64,000 nucleotides of DNA from Gemmatimonadota bacterium (GCA_022826565.1 JAJDUP010000003.1:176373-240372), one strand, 5' to 3'. Shown: positions 16,554-26,112, counted from the first letter of the stretch. Made by a program: numbers and translations. Notes: generated by a model not told the origin, from the letters alone.

Positions 16554-17930
16554 ATGAGAAACAAGCACGACCCGTTCCTCGCGGCCACCCGCCCGTGCGT
16601 GGCCGGCGGTTCCCGCAGGCGCGCCTGCATGAGGCCCACCCGTCGGCACGGCAGCGTGGCGGCGCTCATCGCGGTCGTCCTTCTCCCCACCACCCCCCTC
16701 TCCGCCCAGACCACCGCGCTGCGCTGCGGACGCCTCATCGACGGCATCTCGGACGAGGCGCGGCAGGACGTCACCGTCATCGTGCGGGACGGGCGCGTCG
16801 CCGAACTGCGCGACGGCACCGCGGTCCCCGACGGCGTCGACCGCGCGCTCGACATGCGCGGCGGCACCTGTCTGCCCGGCATGATGGACCTGCACACGCA
16901 TCTGCTGATCAAGCCCGACGGCCCGGTCAGCGAACTCGATCGCTCCAGCGCCGACCGGGCCCTCGACGGCCTCCACGCCGCCCAGAAGATGCTGCACGCG
17001 GGATTCACCACCCTGCGCAACCCCGGCGACTTCGATACCCACTACGCGATGGTGTCGGTCAAGCGCTCGATCGCGGCGGGGGAGCATCCTGGACCGCGCA
17101 TCTTCGTGGCCCCGCACGCGCTGGGGCCGACCGGCGGCCACGGCGACCTCAACACGCTGGCGCCGGACGCGGCCATCCAGACGCCCACGCGCATCGTGAA
17201 CGGCGTCGACGAGATCCGCGCCATGATCCGCGAGCAGGTCAAGTACGGGGCCGACTGGATCAAGGTGATGGCGACGGGCGGGGTCATGTCGGCGGGCGAC
17301 GACCCCACGCACACGGCCTACATCGACGAGGAGATGTGGGCCGCGGTCGACGAGACACACCGGCTGGGGCGGCGGATCACCGTGCACGCGATCGGCACCG
17401 AGGGCCTCAAGCAGGCGGTCGCGGCGGGCGTGAACAGCGTCGAGCACGGGATCCTGATCGACGACGAGGCGATCGAGATGATGAAGGCGCGGGGGACGTG
17501 GCTGATCCCGACGATCTACGTGCTCAACTACGTGGTCGAGGAGGGGCCGGCGCTGGGCTACCCGGAAGCCAGCGTCGCGAAGGGCCGCGTCCTGATGGAG
17601 ACCCGGGACGACAACGTCCGCCGCGCGATCGAGGCCGGGGTGAAGATCGCCTTCGGCTCGGACACGATCTTCCCGCACGAGTGGGCGGCGCGCGAGTTCG
17701 CGCATCTGGTGCGGCTCGGGATGAGTCCGATGGAGGCGATCCGCACGGCGACGTACAACGCGGCCCAGGTGCTCGGCATCGAGGACGAGGTGGGGACGCT
17801 GCAGCCCGGAATGGTGGCGGACATCATTGCGGTGGGCGGCAACCCGCTGGACGACATCACCGAACTGGAGCAGGTTGACTTCGTCATGAAGGACGGCCAG
17901 ATCATCAAGGACGCGCGTCCGCGGACCTGA
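16554..17930 (+). CDS. Amidohydrolase (imidazolonepropionase/prolidase-like), exported
   Basis: A 458-residue metal-dependent hydrolase. Signature residues: the metal pair in MMDLHTHLL, the carboxylated-Lys region GADWIKVMATGG, ITVHAIGTEG, SVEHGI and the final metal Asp in IAFGSDTIF, with LQPGMVADIIAV closing the composite beta domain. Related secreted enzymes act on Xaa-Pro dipeptides or lactams. Two starts are possible: ATG 16554, with GGAGG eight bases upstream, and ATG 16629, which gives a conventional signal peptide ending in PLSAQT. The first has the better ribosome site and is used. Confidence 0.9.
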   Translation: MRNKHDPFLAATRPCVAGGSRRRACMRPTRRHGSVAALIAVVLLPTTPLSAQTTALRCGRLIDGISDEARQDVTVIVRDGRVAELRDGTAVPDGVDRALDMRGGTCLPGMMDLHTHLLIKPDGPVSELDRSSADRALDGLHAAQKMLHAGFTTLRNPGDFDTHYAMVSVKRSIAAGEHPGPRIFVAPHALGPTGGHGDLNTLAPDAAIQTPTRIVNGVDEIRAMIREQVKYGADWIKVMATGGVMSAGDDPTHTAYIDEEMWAAVDETHRLGRRITVHAIGTEGLKQAVAAGVNSVEHGILIDDEAIEMMKARGTWLIPTIYVLNYVVEEGPALGYPEASVAKGRVLMETRDDNVRRAIEAGVKIAFGSDTIFPHEWAAREFAHLVRLGMSPMEAIRTATYNAAQVLGIEDEVGTLQPGMVADIIAVGGNPLDDITELEQVDFVMKDGQIIKDARPRT

Positions 17931-17940
17931 AGGAGCACGA

Positions 17941-18327
17941 ATGGAAGGCAAGAGCGGCAAACAGCTCATCGTGGTCGGCGACCGCGTCCTGATCGAGCCC
18001 GAGGCGGGCGAGGGCCGGTCGAAGGTGGGTCTCTACCTGCCGGCGTCGGCGGTGGACAAGCAGTCGGTGCAGGGCGGCCGCGTGCTGGCAACCGGTCCCG
18101 GCACGCCCATCGGGGCGCCCACCGAACTCGACGAGGAACCGTGGAAGATCGGCTCCGGCGAGGCGCGCTTCCTGCCCGTGCAGGCGCAGGTCGGCGACTT
18201 CGCGATCTTCTTCCGCAAGGCGTCCGTCGAGATCAGCTTCGAGGGCAAGGAGTACCTGGTCGTGCCCCAGGCGGCGATCCTGACGCTGGTGAGGGAGACG
18301 GACAGCGGGGTGGAGCCGCTGTTCTAG
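17941..18327 (+). CDS. GroES-like (Cpn10) protein without an adjacent GroEL
   Basis: A 128-residue co-chaperonin-like protein. The Cpn10 core is visible: VVGDRVLIEPEAGEGRSKVGLYLP at the roof and mobile loop, GGRVLATGPG, then VGDFAIFF and the C-terminal EYLVVPQAAILTLV. It is longer than the usual ~95 residues because of an insertion between the central strands (about 60-82). It starts ten bases after the amidohydrolase with GGAG before the ATG, so it belongs to that operon. No GroEL is present in the window; it may be a paralogue that serves a different chaperonin or has another role. Confidence 0.85.
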   Translation: MEGKSGKQLIVVGDRVLIEPEAGEGRSKVGLYLPASAVDKQSVQGGRVLATGPGTPIGAPTELDEEPWKIGSGEARFLPVQAQVGDFAIFFRKASVEISFEGKEYLVVPQAAILTLVRETDSGVEPLF

Positions 18328-18363
18328 GAGCCGTAGAATCCCCGGCCGGGTCGGGCCTTGGTG

Positions 18364-20124
18364 CTACTGCCCCTCCGCCTTCGAACACCGCCGTGGATCC
18401 CCGCAAGCACTCCGCACCCCTGTATCCGGGTCGATGTGGATGCCCTCGAATGCGCCATGGTGCCAGTTCCAGGGATTCATCACGTCCACCGGGTGCCCGC
18501 GGTCGCGGACCGCATCGATGACAGTAGCGTCCACATCCGCTTCGACCATCGTCGAACCCGGCACCTCAAGCGACCGGCCCCCGAACCGCGGCCTCAGCAC
18601 GGATTCCGCGATCGGGATCCCGAAGTCGACGATGTTCGTGGTGTTCTGGACGATATTGGCCAGCAGGCCCACCGAGGGCGAGCCGGAAGCCAGCATCGGC
18701 GTCCCCTGCCGGTTGAACACGATGTTCGGCGCGACGTAAGCGGTGGCGCGCTGGCCCGGCTCGGGCATGACGCGCAGGAAGTGAGCGCCGGACGCGCATA
18801 CGGTCACGCCGGCGGCGAAAAGGCCGTTGCTCCAGGGCAGCGACATGCACGAGTGGAGGATGGTGGCCACGTTGCCAGCGGCGTCCACGGCGGTGACGTG
18901 GTTGCTGCCAGCGGGCGGGGGCGGCGGCGGGTTGCTCGCCGAGTTCGACCGTCCCATTTGCAGGAGCTTGAAGCGCATCTCCGCGTAGTCCTTCGAGAGG
19001 ATCACGTCCAGCGGGAGGGGGTGGCTGTCGGGATCGTTCTGCTTGCCGCCCTCCTCGAAGACCAGGTTGTGGATACGGGACATCTGGTAGAGCGATTCGG
19101 CCGACTCGTTGGGCGGACCGAGCGTCTGGAGGTCCATGAGTTCGATCATGTTCAGCATCTCGATCACCAGTGATCCGCCGTGATCGGGCGGCGGCGAGCC
19201 CGCGATCGGGTAGCCCCGGTAGGTACTCCAGGCGGGCTGCTGCCAGCGGGCCTCGTAGCGGGCGAAGTCCTCGGGCGTGATGACGCCGCCGGCCTTCTGC
19301 ACGACATCGGAGTACTGCTGGGCGAACCCGCCGTGGTAGTAGTAGTCGTTGCCCTCCTCGGCGAGGCGCTCCAGGGTGTCGGCGGCCTCGGACTGGACGA
19401 GTAGCTCGCCCGGGCGCGGGATGTGTCCGTCGGGCATGAAGACACGCCGCCCGGCCTCGGTCAGGCCGATCTTGTGGCACATGACGAAGAGTTCGCCCCA
19501 GAGGAAGGGATGGGTCTCGAAGCCGTCCCGGGCGAAGGTGATCGCGCCCTCCATGATGCGCTGCCTCGGGAGCGATCCGTGCCGGGCGAGCGCGGCCTCG
19601 AACCCGGCCCAGAAACCGGGTACGCCGGGGCCGCGGCCGGTGGCGATGTCGGCAGCGGAGAAGCCGGTGAGTGGTGCGAGCGGTGCGTTCGCTCCGCCGT
19701 TGACGTAGGTGGTCTCGCCGGTGGCCGCATCGAAATACAGCATGCTGAGCACGCCGGTGATGCCCGTCATGTGGGGCTCGACGACGGTCTGGGTGACAGA
19801 CGCGGCGAGCGCGGCATCGCAGGCATTGCCGCCTTCCCGCAGGATCTTCACGGCTTCGCGGGTTGCGAGCGGGTGCGAGCAGATCGTCATCCCCGTCTGC
19901 GACGCGGCAGGTGTCTTCGGCCCGAAGTGGGCCTCGGCGATCAGGGCGAGGCGCTCATCGTCGTCGGTACGGTGCGGGCCCGCTGAACCTTCGGTCGGGG
20001 CCGCCGGGGGCCACGCTGCTGACAGTTCCCGCGCTCCCAGTCCGGCGGCGGCAGCTCCCAGTGCAGTCGATCGGATGAAAGCACGCCGTCCGGTGATTCC
20101 CCGTTCCATTGGTCTGCCCAGCAT
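18364..20124 (-). CDS. Gamma-glutamyltransferase family protein, Tat-exported
   Basis: A 586-residue Ntn-hydrolase-fold protein. A Tat-like signal (GRRAFIRSTALGAAAAG) opens it. GGNACDAALAASVTQTVVEPHMTG and the later GSPSVGLLANIVQNT match gamma-glutamyltransferases, which mature by self-cleavage into two subunits. At the expected cleavage site the sequence is GSNHVTAVD. Aligning its His with the Thr-Thr-His of E. coli enzyme puts Ser407 at the position of the catalytic Thr. It may hydrolyse gamma-glutamyl or acyl amides in the periplasm. The start follows AGGAG by five bases. Divergent from the SNF symporter gene. Confidence 0.88.
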   Translation of the reverse strand: MLGRPMERGITGRRAFIRSTALGAAAAGLGARELSAAWPPAAPTEGSAGPHRTDDDERLALIAEAHFGPKTPAASQTGMTICSHPLATREAVKILREGGNACDAALAASVTQTVVEPHMTGITGVLSMLYFDAATGETTYVNGGANAPLAPLTGFSAADIATGRGPGVPGFWAGFEAALARHGSLPRQRIMEGAITFARDGFETHPFLWGELFVMCHKIGLTEAGRRVFMPDGHIPRPGELLVQSEAADTLERLAEEGNDYYYHGGFAQQYSDVVQKAGGVITPEDFARYEARWQQPAWSTYRGYPIAGSPPPDHGGSLVIEMLNMIELMDLQTLGPPNESAESLYQMSRIHNLVFEEGGKQNDPDSHPLPLDVILSKDYAEMRFKLLQMGRSNSASNPPPPPPAGSNHVTAVDAAGNVATILHSCMSLPWSNGLFAAGVTVCASGAHFLRVMPEPGQRATAYVAPNIVFNRQGTPMLASGSPSVGLLANIVQNTTNIVDFGIPIAESVLRPRFGGRSLEVPGSTMVEADVDATVIDAVRDRGHPVDVMNPWNWHHGAFEGIHIDPDTGVRSACGDPRRCSKAEGQ

Positions 20125-20224
20125 GGCTTCTCCTCGTTGCTACGCCCTTTCTCGCCCAACCACAAGCCACACACTAGTATTCCCGAGCCTTTTCGGACAG
20201 CGCCCCCGAGCGAACGGATCACCC

Positions 20225-21652
20225 ATGCGCGAACACTGGTCGAGCAGGATCGGGTTCATCCTGGCCACAGCCGGATTCTCGATCGGACTCGGGAACATAT
20301 GGCGCTTCCCCTACCTCGCGGGCGAGAACGGGGGCGGCGCCTTCCTGCTCGTCTATGTGGTCTTCGCGATCCTGATCGGGATTCCCCTGATGACCGCCGA
20401 GATTACGCTTGGGCGTGCCTCGCAACTCACGCCGATCGCGGGGATGGCGCGCCTTACCGGTTCCAGGACCAGTCCGTGGAACCTGATCGGCTGGTTCGGG
20501 ATCGCGGCGACCGTGCTCATCACTTCGTACTACGTGATGATCATAGCGTGGATGGCCGCCTACTTCGTGATGCTGGCGGGCGGCGGCGCCGGAATCGGGC
20601 AGACTCCGGAAGAGACCAGAGCGGCCTTCGATGCGTTCGTTGCCACGCCTGGCCCCGTGTTCGGTTACGCGTTGCTCGTCATCTTCCTCATCGCGTTCGT
20701 GGTCAGCCGGGGCGTGGCCAAGGGGATCGAGCGCTACGCCAAATTCCTGATGCCCCTGCTCGTCGCGATCCTGTTGGCGCTGGCGGTGCGCGCGATGACG
20801 CTTCCCGGTGCGGGCGCCGGTCTGGCCTGGTACCTGACGCCCGACTTCTCCGCCCTGCGGCCCTCGTCCTACCTCGCCGCGCTGGGGCAGGCCTTCTTCT
20901 CGATCGGAATCGGCATGGCGGCGGCCTTCGGGCTGGGCAGCTACCTCGACCGCCGCGACAGCGATGTCCCGGGCAATGCCGCGCTGGTCGTCGCGTTCGA
21001 CACCGGTGTGGCGGTCGTCGCCGGGCTGGTCCTTTTTCCCGCCCTCTTCGCCTTCGGGATGAATCCCGACCAGGGCGCGGGCCTTATCTTCGTCACGATG
21101 ACCTCGCTCTTCCAGGAGATGCCGGGAGGGATCGCCTTCGGAGCCGCCTTCTTCTTTCTGATGATCATCGCGGGATTCACCTCCCAGGTCGCGGTCTTCG
21201 AAATCCTTGTCGCCTCGGTCGTGGACTCGCTCCGCATGACCCGCGGCAAGGCGGTGCTTCTCTGCGCGGTGGGATCGTTCCTGGTCGGGATCCCGGTCAT
21301 CCTGTCGCAGGGTCCCTGGTCCGACATCCACATCTTCGGGATGAACTTCTTCGACTTTGCCGACACGGTATCCAGCGACTACATGCTCGCGGCGGGCGGC
21401 CTCCTGATCTCGCTCTACATCGTGTCCCAGTGGGGCTGGAACCGGTTCCAGGAGGAGGCCAACCGGGGGGCCGGACGCGTGCGGGCGAGCGGTGTCTGGC
21501 GATTCTTCTTCCGCTTCATCATTCCGGTCGCGGTCGCCATCGTCCTGCTGGGAGGCTTCGGGGTGGGGGCCGGCAACCCGCCGCTCTTCCTCGGCTGCGC
21601 CGCCGCGATCATCGTAATCCATGCCTTCCTGCTTCGACGCTTTCCTGAATAG
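20225..21652 (+). CDS. Sodium:neurotransmitter symporter (SNF) family transporter
   Basis: A 475-residue membrane protein of the LeuT fold with about 11-12 hydrophobic segments. The first helix carries the family hallmark GNIWRFPYLAGENGGGAF, containing Na+ and substrate contacts; FFSIGIGMAAAFGLGSYL corresponds to helix six. It takes up amino acids or small amines with Na+. ATG 20225 begins directly before the conserved SSRIGFILATAGF. It overlaps the homocysteine methyltransferase gene by 32 bases, which suggests co-expression. Confidence 0.95.
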   Translation: MREHWSSRIGFILATAGFSIGLGNIWRFPYLAGENGGGAFLLVYVVFAILIGIPLMTAEITLGRASQLTPIAGMARLTGSRTSPWNLIGWFGIAATVLITSYYVMIIAWMAAYFVMLAGGGAGIGQTPEETRAAFDAFVATPGPVFGYALLVIFLIAFVVSRGVAKGIERYAKFLMPLLVAILLALAVRAMTLPGAGAGLAWYLTPDFSALRPSSYLAALGQAFFSIGIGMAAAFGLGSYLDRRDSDVPGNAALVVAFDTGVAVVAGLVLFPALFAFGMNPDQGAGLIFVTMTSLFQEMPGGIAFGAAFFFLMIIAGFTSQVAVFEILVASVVDSLRMTRGKAVLLCAVGSFLVGIPVILSQGPWSDIHIFGMNFFDFADTVSSDYMLAAGGLLISLYIVSQWGWNRFQEEANRGAGRVRASGVWRFFFRFIIPVAVAIVLLGGFGVGAGNPPLFLGCAAAIIVIHAFLLRRFPE

Positions 21653-22625
21653 TCAGGGCTTCGTCCTCCTGGACGGGGGACTGGCGACCGAACTGGAGAG
21701 CGCCGGGCACGACCTCAACGACCCGCTGTGGTCGGCGAAGGTCCTCCTGGAAGACCCCGACGCCGTGCTGGCCGCGCACACCGCGTACCTGTACGGGGGC
21801 GCCGACTGCGTGATCACCGCCACCTACCAGGCCACCTTGGAGGGCCTCGCGGCACTGGGCGTCGCCCGCGCCGAGGCCGAGGACATCATGCGGAGCGCGG
21901 TCGACCTGGCAGTCTGCGCACGGGATCGATTCTGGACGGAGCCGGCGAACCGGACATGGGCTGGCCGGAGACACGGCGGGGGGCCAGCCGTCAGACCCAC
22001 CGCCCGCACCCGCCCTCTCGTCGCGGCCAGCATCGGCCCCTACGGCGCTTTCCTCGCCGACGGCTCCGAATACCACGGCAACTACGGGGTCGGCCCGGAC
22101 GCGCTCGCCGACTTCCACCGCCCCCGGCTGCACCTCCTCGCGGACAGCACCATCGACATCCTGGCCTGCGAGACGATCCCGTCCTTTACGGAAGCCCGGG
22201 TGCTGGCCGCCCTCGTCGAGGACGCGACCGACAAGCCGGCATGGTTCACCTTCACCTGCCGTGACGAGCGCCGCCTAAGCGACGGCACCCCGATCGAAGA
22301 GATGGCCGCATGGGCCGACGAGACCGCGGGCGTGTCCGCGGTCGGCGTCAACTGCACACCCGCGCGCCTGCTGCCGCCGATCATCCGCGCACTGGCCGCC
22401 GCGACGGCGAAACCCGTTGTCGCCTACCCCAACGGCGGCGGCGAGTGGGACGCCGTGACGAAGACCTGGGGTCGCGCCGACGCCGAACCCGATTGGGGCC
22501 AGGTGTGCCGGCGCTGGGTCGGCGCGGGGGCGGCGGCGGTGGGTGGCTGCTGCCGCGTGGGACCCGAAGACATCAGCGCGATGCGGACCGCGCTTGCCGC
22601 CCCGGCGCACGAGGCGCAGACTTGA
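21621..22625 (+). CDS. mmuM: Homocysteine S-methyltransferase family protein
   Basis: A 334-residue zinc enzyme that methylates homocysteine from S-methylmethionine or a related donor. LLDGGLATELE opens the barrel; the zinc Cys residues lie in GVNCTPARL and GGCCRVGPEDI; AYPNGGGEWD is also typical. An Arg/Gly-rich insertion at about residues 105-133, before LVAASIGPYGAFLADG, is not usual. The gene starts inside the end of the SNF symporter gene, so the transporter may carry the sulfur substrate; that link is inferred. Confidence 0.9.
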   Translation: MPSCFDAFLNSQGFVLLDGGLATELESAGHDLNDPLWSAKVLLEDPDAVLAAHTAYLYGGADCVITATYQATLEGLAALGVARAEAEDIMRSAVDLAVCARDRFWTEPANRTWAGRRHGGGPAVRPTARTRPLVAASIGPYGAFLADGSEYHGNYGVGPDALADFHRPRLHLLADSTIDILACETIPSFTEARVLAALVEDATDKPAWFTFTCRDERRLSDGTPIEEMAAWADETAGVSAVGVNCTPARLLPPIIRALAAATAKPVVAYPNGGGEWDAVTKTWGRADAEPDWGQVCRRWVGAGAAAVGGCCRVGPEDISAMRTALAAPAHEAQT

Positions 22626-22692
22626 ATCGTCGTCGCCACCCCGTTCCCAACGCTGGACGCCGGCCCCGGAGGACGCGCGTGAAAGGCACACC

Positions 22693-23910
22693 GTGAGACT
22701 CGCCGTCATGGCCTGGCGCAACCTGTGGCGCTACGGGCGGCGAACGGTCACGACCATCGCCGCGATGACGCTGGCGCTGCTCACCCTGATCGTCTGGACA
22801 TCGTTCGTGCAGGGGTTTCTCCGCGACCTGGAGACCACGATCGTCGAGGTCGAGATCGGCGACCTGCAGGTCTACCCGCCGGAATACCGCACCCAGCCCT
22901 CCATCTTCGACCGCATCGGAACCTCCACCGAGCTGGTCGACACGCTCGGCGCCATGGGTTTCGAGGCTTCGGCGCGCCTCCTGGGCGGCGGGCTGGCGGC
23001 GGCGGGCGAGGCATCGGCGGGCGTCTCATTGCGGGGCGTCGAAACCGAGCAGGACGCGCGGGTCAGCGTCGTCTACGACCGGGTCGCCGAGGGCAGCTGG
23101 CTCGATCCTTCCGACCCCGCCGGTATCGTGATCGGTGGCAGGCTCGCCAGAACGCTGGACGTGGGTTTGGGGGATGAGGTCGTCCTCCTCAGTCAGGCCA
23201 CCGACGGGAGCATCGCCAACGGTCTTTACACGGTACGAGGGATACTCTCCCCCTTCAGCGAGGCGACCGACCGGGGCGGAGTGTTCCTTGTGCGCCAGGC
23301 TTTCCTGGACTTTTTCGTGCTCCCGGGCGGAGCGCACCAGGTGGTTGTGCGCAACGCCGCGGACCAGCCGCTCGAAACCTCGGCCGCGCAGATACGGGCG
23401 GCGGCCCCCGGCCTCGACGTGCTGACCTGGCGCGAACTCTTCCCCACGCTCGCCACCATGCTCGATTCGGTCGAGAGCACCATGTACATCCTCTTCATGA
23501 TCGTCTACCTGGCGATCGCGATCCTCCTCATCAACGCCACACTGATGGCCGTCTTCGAGCGCATCAAGGAGCTGGGACTTCTCAAGGCGGTCGGCCTCTC
23601 GCCGACGCGAGTGGTCTTCCTGATCCTCTGGGAGGGCTTTTTCCAGGCCGCCCTGGCCGCCGCGGCCGGGCTGATCCTCTCCGTCCCTCTTCTCTTCTAC
23701 TTCACGCGCGTCGGAATCAACCTTGCGGCGCTTGGCGGCCAGATCTCGATTTCCGGGATCGGCATGGATCCGTACATGCGAGGCGTCGTCACCCCGGCGA
23801 TATTCGTCGGCCCCCTGAGCGCAATGATCGTCATCGTCCTCCTGTCGATGCTCTATCCAGCCCTCAAGGCGGCGCGGATCCGCCCCGTCGAAGCGATGCG
23901 GCACCAATGA
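22693..23910 (+). CDS. FtsX-domain ABC transporter permease (first of pair)
   Basis: A 405-residue MacB/LolC-like permease: a first membrane helix (about 18-40) after MAWRNLWRYGRR, a large periplasmic domain (about 45-265), then three C-terminal helices with the FtsX motif ERIKELGLLKAVGLSPTRV. GTG 22693 is chosen because the next residues align with the second permease (both have the MAWRNL core). It lies 67 bases after mmuM and 82 bases before the second permease. With the ATPase at 25240 it likely forms a LolCDE/MacB-type machine that extracts or exports lipids, lipoproteins or peptides from the inner membrane. Confidence 0.9.
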   Translation: MRLAVMAWRNLWRYGRRTVTTIAAMTLALLTLIVWTSFVQGFLRDLETTIVEVEIGDLQVYPPEYRTQPSIFDRIGTSTELVDTLGAMGFEASARLLGGGLAAAGEASAGVSLRGVETEQDARVSVVYDRVAEGSWLDPSDPAGIVIGGRLARTLDVGLGDEVVLLSQATDGSIANGLYTVRGILSPFSEATDRGGVFLVRQAFLDFFVLPGGAHQVVVRNAADQPLETSAAQIRAAAPGLDVLTWRELFPTLATMLDSVESTMYILFMIVYLAIAILLINATLMAVFERIKELGLLKAVGLSPTRVVFLILWEGFFQAALAAAAGLILSVPLLFYFTRVGINLAALGGQISISGIGMDPYMRGVVTPAIFVGPLSAMIVIVLLSMLYPALKAARIRPVEAMRHQ

Positions 23911-23950
23911 TTGCGTATCGGGCCCTGCGGGAAGCCGGGGGAAGGTGTTG

Positions 23951-23978
23951 CTATCATTATGATAGTGTTATGATATCA
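23951..23978. promoter_or_regulatory. Palindromic operator CTATCAT-T-ATGATAG before second permease
   Basis: A perfect seven-base inverted repeat with a one-base centre (23951-23965) is followed by a second ATGATATCA half-site ending at 23978. It lies 15-42 bases before the permease ATG in the only AT-rich stretch of the gap. This placement suggests a repressor site controlling the second permease and ATPase separately from the first permease. Confidence 0.55.
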
Positions 23979-23992
23979 GTTGTGAGGACACC

Positions 23993-25243
23993 ATGAAGCG
24001 AACCAGCCTCTGGATCATGGCCTGGCGCAACCTGGGCCGGAACCGCCGGCGCACCGTGCTCACCCTGGCGTCGATCGCCTTCGGCGTGTTCCTCGCGATC
24101 ATCTCGATGGCCGCCCAGGATCGAAACTGGCAGGAGATGATCGACCTCGGCGCGCGGATGGGCGGCGGCCACGTCACCGTGCAGCACCCGGAATACCTGG
24201 ACACGCCGAGCCTGTCGAGAACGGTGACGGGTACCGGCGCCCTCATCGAAGCAGCCTCGGGAAATCCGGAAGTCAACCGCGCCGTGGACCGCATAGCGGG
24301 CCAGCTCATGGTGAGCACCGCCCGCGAGAGCTACGGGGCCGCCTTCATCGCCTTCGACCCGGCGGCCGAGGATGCCACCACCCTGTCCTACCTGGAGGCG
24401 GTCTCCGAGGGCGGGATGTTCGCCGCCGACGACGCCACCGGAATGGTGCTGGGGGCACAATTGGCGCAGAACCTCGGCGCCGAGATCGGGGACAGGGTCG
24501 TCTACACCGCCACCGACCGCGGTGGCGAGATCGTGGCCGGGCTCGGGCGCGTCACCGGGCTCATGCGCACCGGAGCTCCCAGCATCGACGTCGGCTTGGT
24601 GCTCCTCCCGATCGCCGCAGCCCGCGACGTCCTCGGCTTCGCGCCCGACGAGGCGACCGAGGTGGCGCTCTTCATCGACGATCACCGCGAGTCGGAGGTC
24701 CTCGCCGCCCGTCTGCAGGAACAGCTGGGCGACGAGGCGGCGGCCATCCCCTGGTTCGAAGGCCGGCCCGACCTGTACGCGTTCATCGCAATGAAGGTGG
24801 GCGGTGGTGTGGTCATGGTCGTCATCATCGCGCTGATGGTCGCGGCGGGCATCTTCAACACCGTCTTCGTGAGCGTCATGGAGCGCCTGCGCGAGTTCGG
24901 GATCATGATGGCGGTGGGCTTCAGCCCGGCGAAGCTCTTCCGCCTGGTGGTCTACGAGAGCGTGTGGCTCGGCGTGATCGGCCTCGTGGTTGCCGCGCTC
25001 GTGACCATCGGTCCTTACCTCTACCTCAGCCGGATCGGCATCGACATGGGCGCCTACCTGGGAGACGCGGCCTCGACCGAGATCTCGGGCGTCGCCATGG
25101 CGACCCAGCTCAAGTTCGGGATCTATCCCGAGAACACCGTCCGCATCGTGGTCCTCGCCTTCATCGCGGTGGTCCTCGCGGGCATTTACCCAGCGTGGCG
25201 GGCCGGCCGTGTCGAGCCCGTGGAAAGCATCAGACTCGGATGA
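23993..25243 (+). CDS. FtsX-domain ABC transporter permease (second of pair)
   Basis: A 416-residue permease with the same layout as its neighbour: a basic N-terminus ([18 protein letters not shown]), a first helix (about 18-40), a periplasmic domain (about 45-270), and three C-terminal helices with [19 protein letters not shown] and a final [30 protein letters not shown] precedes the ATG. Its stop overlaps the ATPase start as ATGA. A palindromic operator lies directly upstream. Confidence 0.92.
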   Translation: MKRTSLWIMAWRNLGRNRRRTVLTLASIAFGVFLAIISMAAQDRNWQEMIDLGARMGGGHVTVQHPEYLDTPSLSRTVTGTGALIEAASGNPEVNRAVDRIAGQLMVSTARESYGAAFIAFDPAAEDATTLSYLEAVSEGGMFAADDATGMVLGAQLAQNLGAEIGDRVVYTATDRGGEIVAGLGRVTGLMRTGAPSIDVGLVLLPIAAARDVLGFAPDEATEVALFIDDHRESEVLAARLQEQLGDEAAAIPWFEGRPDLYAFIAMKVGGGVVMVVIIALMVAAGIFNTVFVSVMERLREFGIMMAVGFSPAKLFRLVVYESVWLGVIGLVVAALVTIGPYLYLSRIGIDMGAYLGDAASTEISGVAMATQLKFGIYPENTVRIVVLAFIAVVLAGIYPAWRAGRVEPVESIRLG

Positions 25244-25947
25244 CGAACGGCGAACGGCAGAACAGCACGGTCGCCGCGCTCCGCGACGTGACCAAGCTGT
25301 ATCAGCAGGGCAGCCTCGAGGTTCAGGCCCTCCGCGGTCTCGACCTGACGGTCCACAAGGGCGAGTTCACCGCGCTGATCGGTCCGTCGGGCTCGGGCAA
25401 AACGACGACCCTCAACCTGGTGGGCGGCCTCGACGTCCCAACCGGCGGCTCCGTACAGGTCGAGGGCGTCGACCTCGGCACACTCAACCGCAAGGAGCTC
25501 AGCCGCCTCCGCCGCGACCGCATCGGGTTCGTCTTCCAGTCCTACAACCTCATCCCGGTCCTGACCGCCTACGAGAACGCCGAGATGGTGATGTGGGTGC
25601 AGGGCGTTCCCGCGCCGGAGCGGCGCGAGCGTGTCATGGAGCTGCTGCTAGCAGTCGGGCTCGAGGGCCTGGAGGACCGCAAGCCCACCGAACTCTCCGG
25701 CGGCCAGCAGCAGCGCGTCGCCATCGCGCGCGCCATCGCCTCCGACCCGGCCGTCGTCCTCGCCGACGAACCCACCGCCAACGTCGACTCTGAAACGGCC
25801 GAGACGCTGATCTCGCTGATGGAGACCCTGAACCGCGACCGCGGCGTCACCTTCCTCTTCTCCACCCACGACCACCGGGTGGTGGAGCGCGTCAAGCGGG
25901 TTGTGCGCCTGGTCGACGGACGCGTGGACAGCGACGAGGTGCGATAG
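25240..25947 (+). CDS. ABC transporter ATP-binding protein (LolD/MacB type)
   Basis: A 235-residue ATPase that powers the two permeases upstream. Walker A GPSGSGKT is at residues 48-55, the Q-loop in [17 protein letters not shown], the signature [14 protein letters not shown], Walker [16 protein letters not shown] and the switch His in STHDHRVV. LolD-like enzymes usually read DEPTGNLD; here it is DEPTANVD, a conservative change. It is coupled to the second permease by an ATGA overlap and is followed by tRNA-Pro. Confidence 0.95.
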   Translation: MTNGERQNSTVAALRDVTKLYQQGSLEVQALRGLDLTVHKGEFTALIGPSGSGKTTTLNLVGGLDVPTGGSVQVEGVDLGTLNRKELSRLRRDRIGFVFQSYNLIPVLTAYENAEMVMWVQGVPAPERRERVMELLLAVGLEGLEDRKPTELSGGQQQRVAIARAIASDPAVVLADEPTANVDSETAETLISLMETLNRDRGVTFLFSTHDHRVVERVKRVVRLVDGRVDSDEVR

Positions 25948-26038
25948 ACCCGCGGACGCTCGAGTGCCGCGGGTCCGGGCCCGCTGATGCCGAGCCGCTT
26001 CCCCGTTTGCGCCCGAAGGCTTAGCTTCCTCCACGTCA

Positions 26039-26112
26039 CGGGACGTGGCGCAGTCCGGTAGCGCACCTGAATGGGGTTCAGGGGGTCGCCGGTTCGAATC
26101 CGGCCGTCCCGA
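26039..26112 (+). tRNA. tRNA-Pro (anticodon GGG)
   Basis: A full cloverleaf can be folded. The acceptor stem CGGGACG pairs with CGTCCCG; the D-stem is GCGC/GCGC, the anticodon stem CCTGA/TCAGG with loop ATGGGGT (anticodon GGG at 26073-26075), the variable loop GGGTC, and the T-stem GCCGG/CCGGC with loop TTCGAAT. The discriminator is A; no CCA is encoded. It reads CCC and, by wobble, CCU codons. Confidence 0.95.

Noticed and set aside
18328..18363. CCCGGCCGGG palindrome between GroES-like and gamma-glutamyltransferase genes as a terminator
   Set aside because: It has no loop and no T-run; in GC-rich DNA such a short palindrome is expected by chance.
26039..26112. tRNA-Pro as the attachment site of the integrase at 63671
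   Set aside because: It lies about 37 kb away, is intact, and no partial tRNA copy is seen near the integrase.
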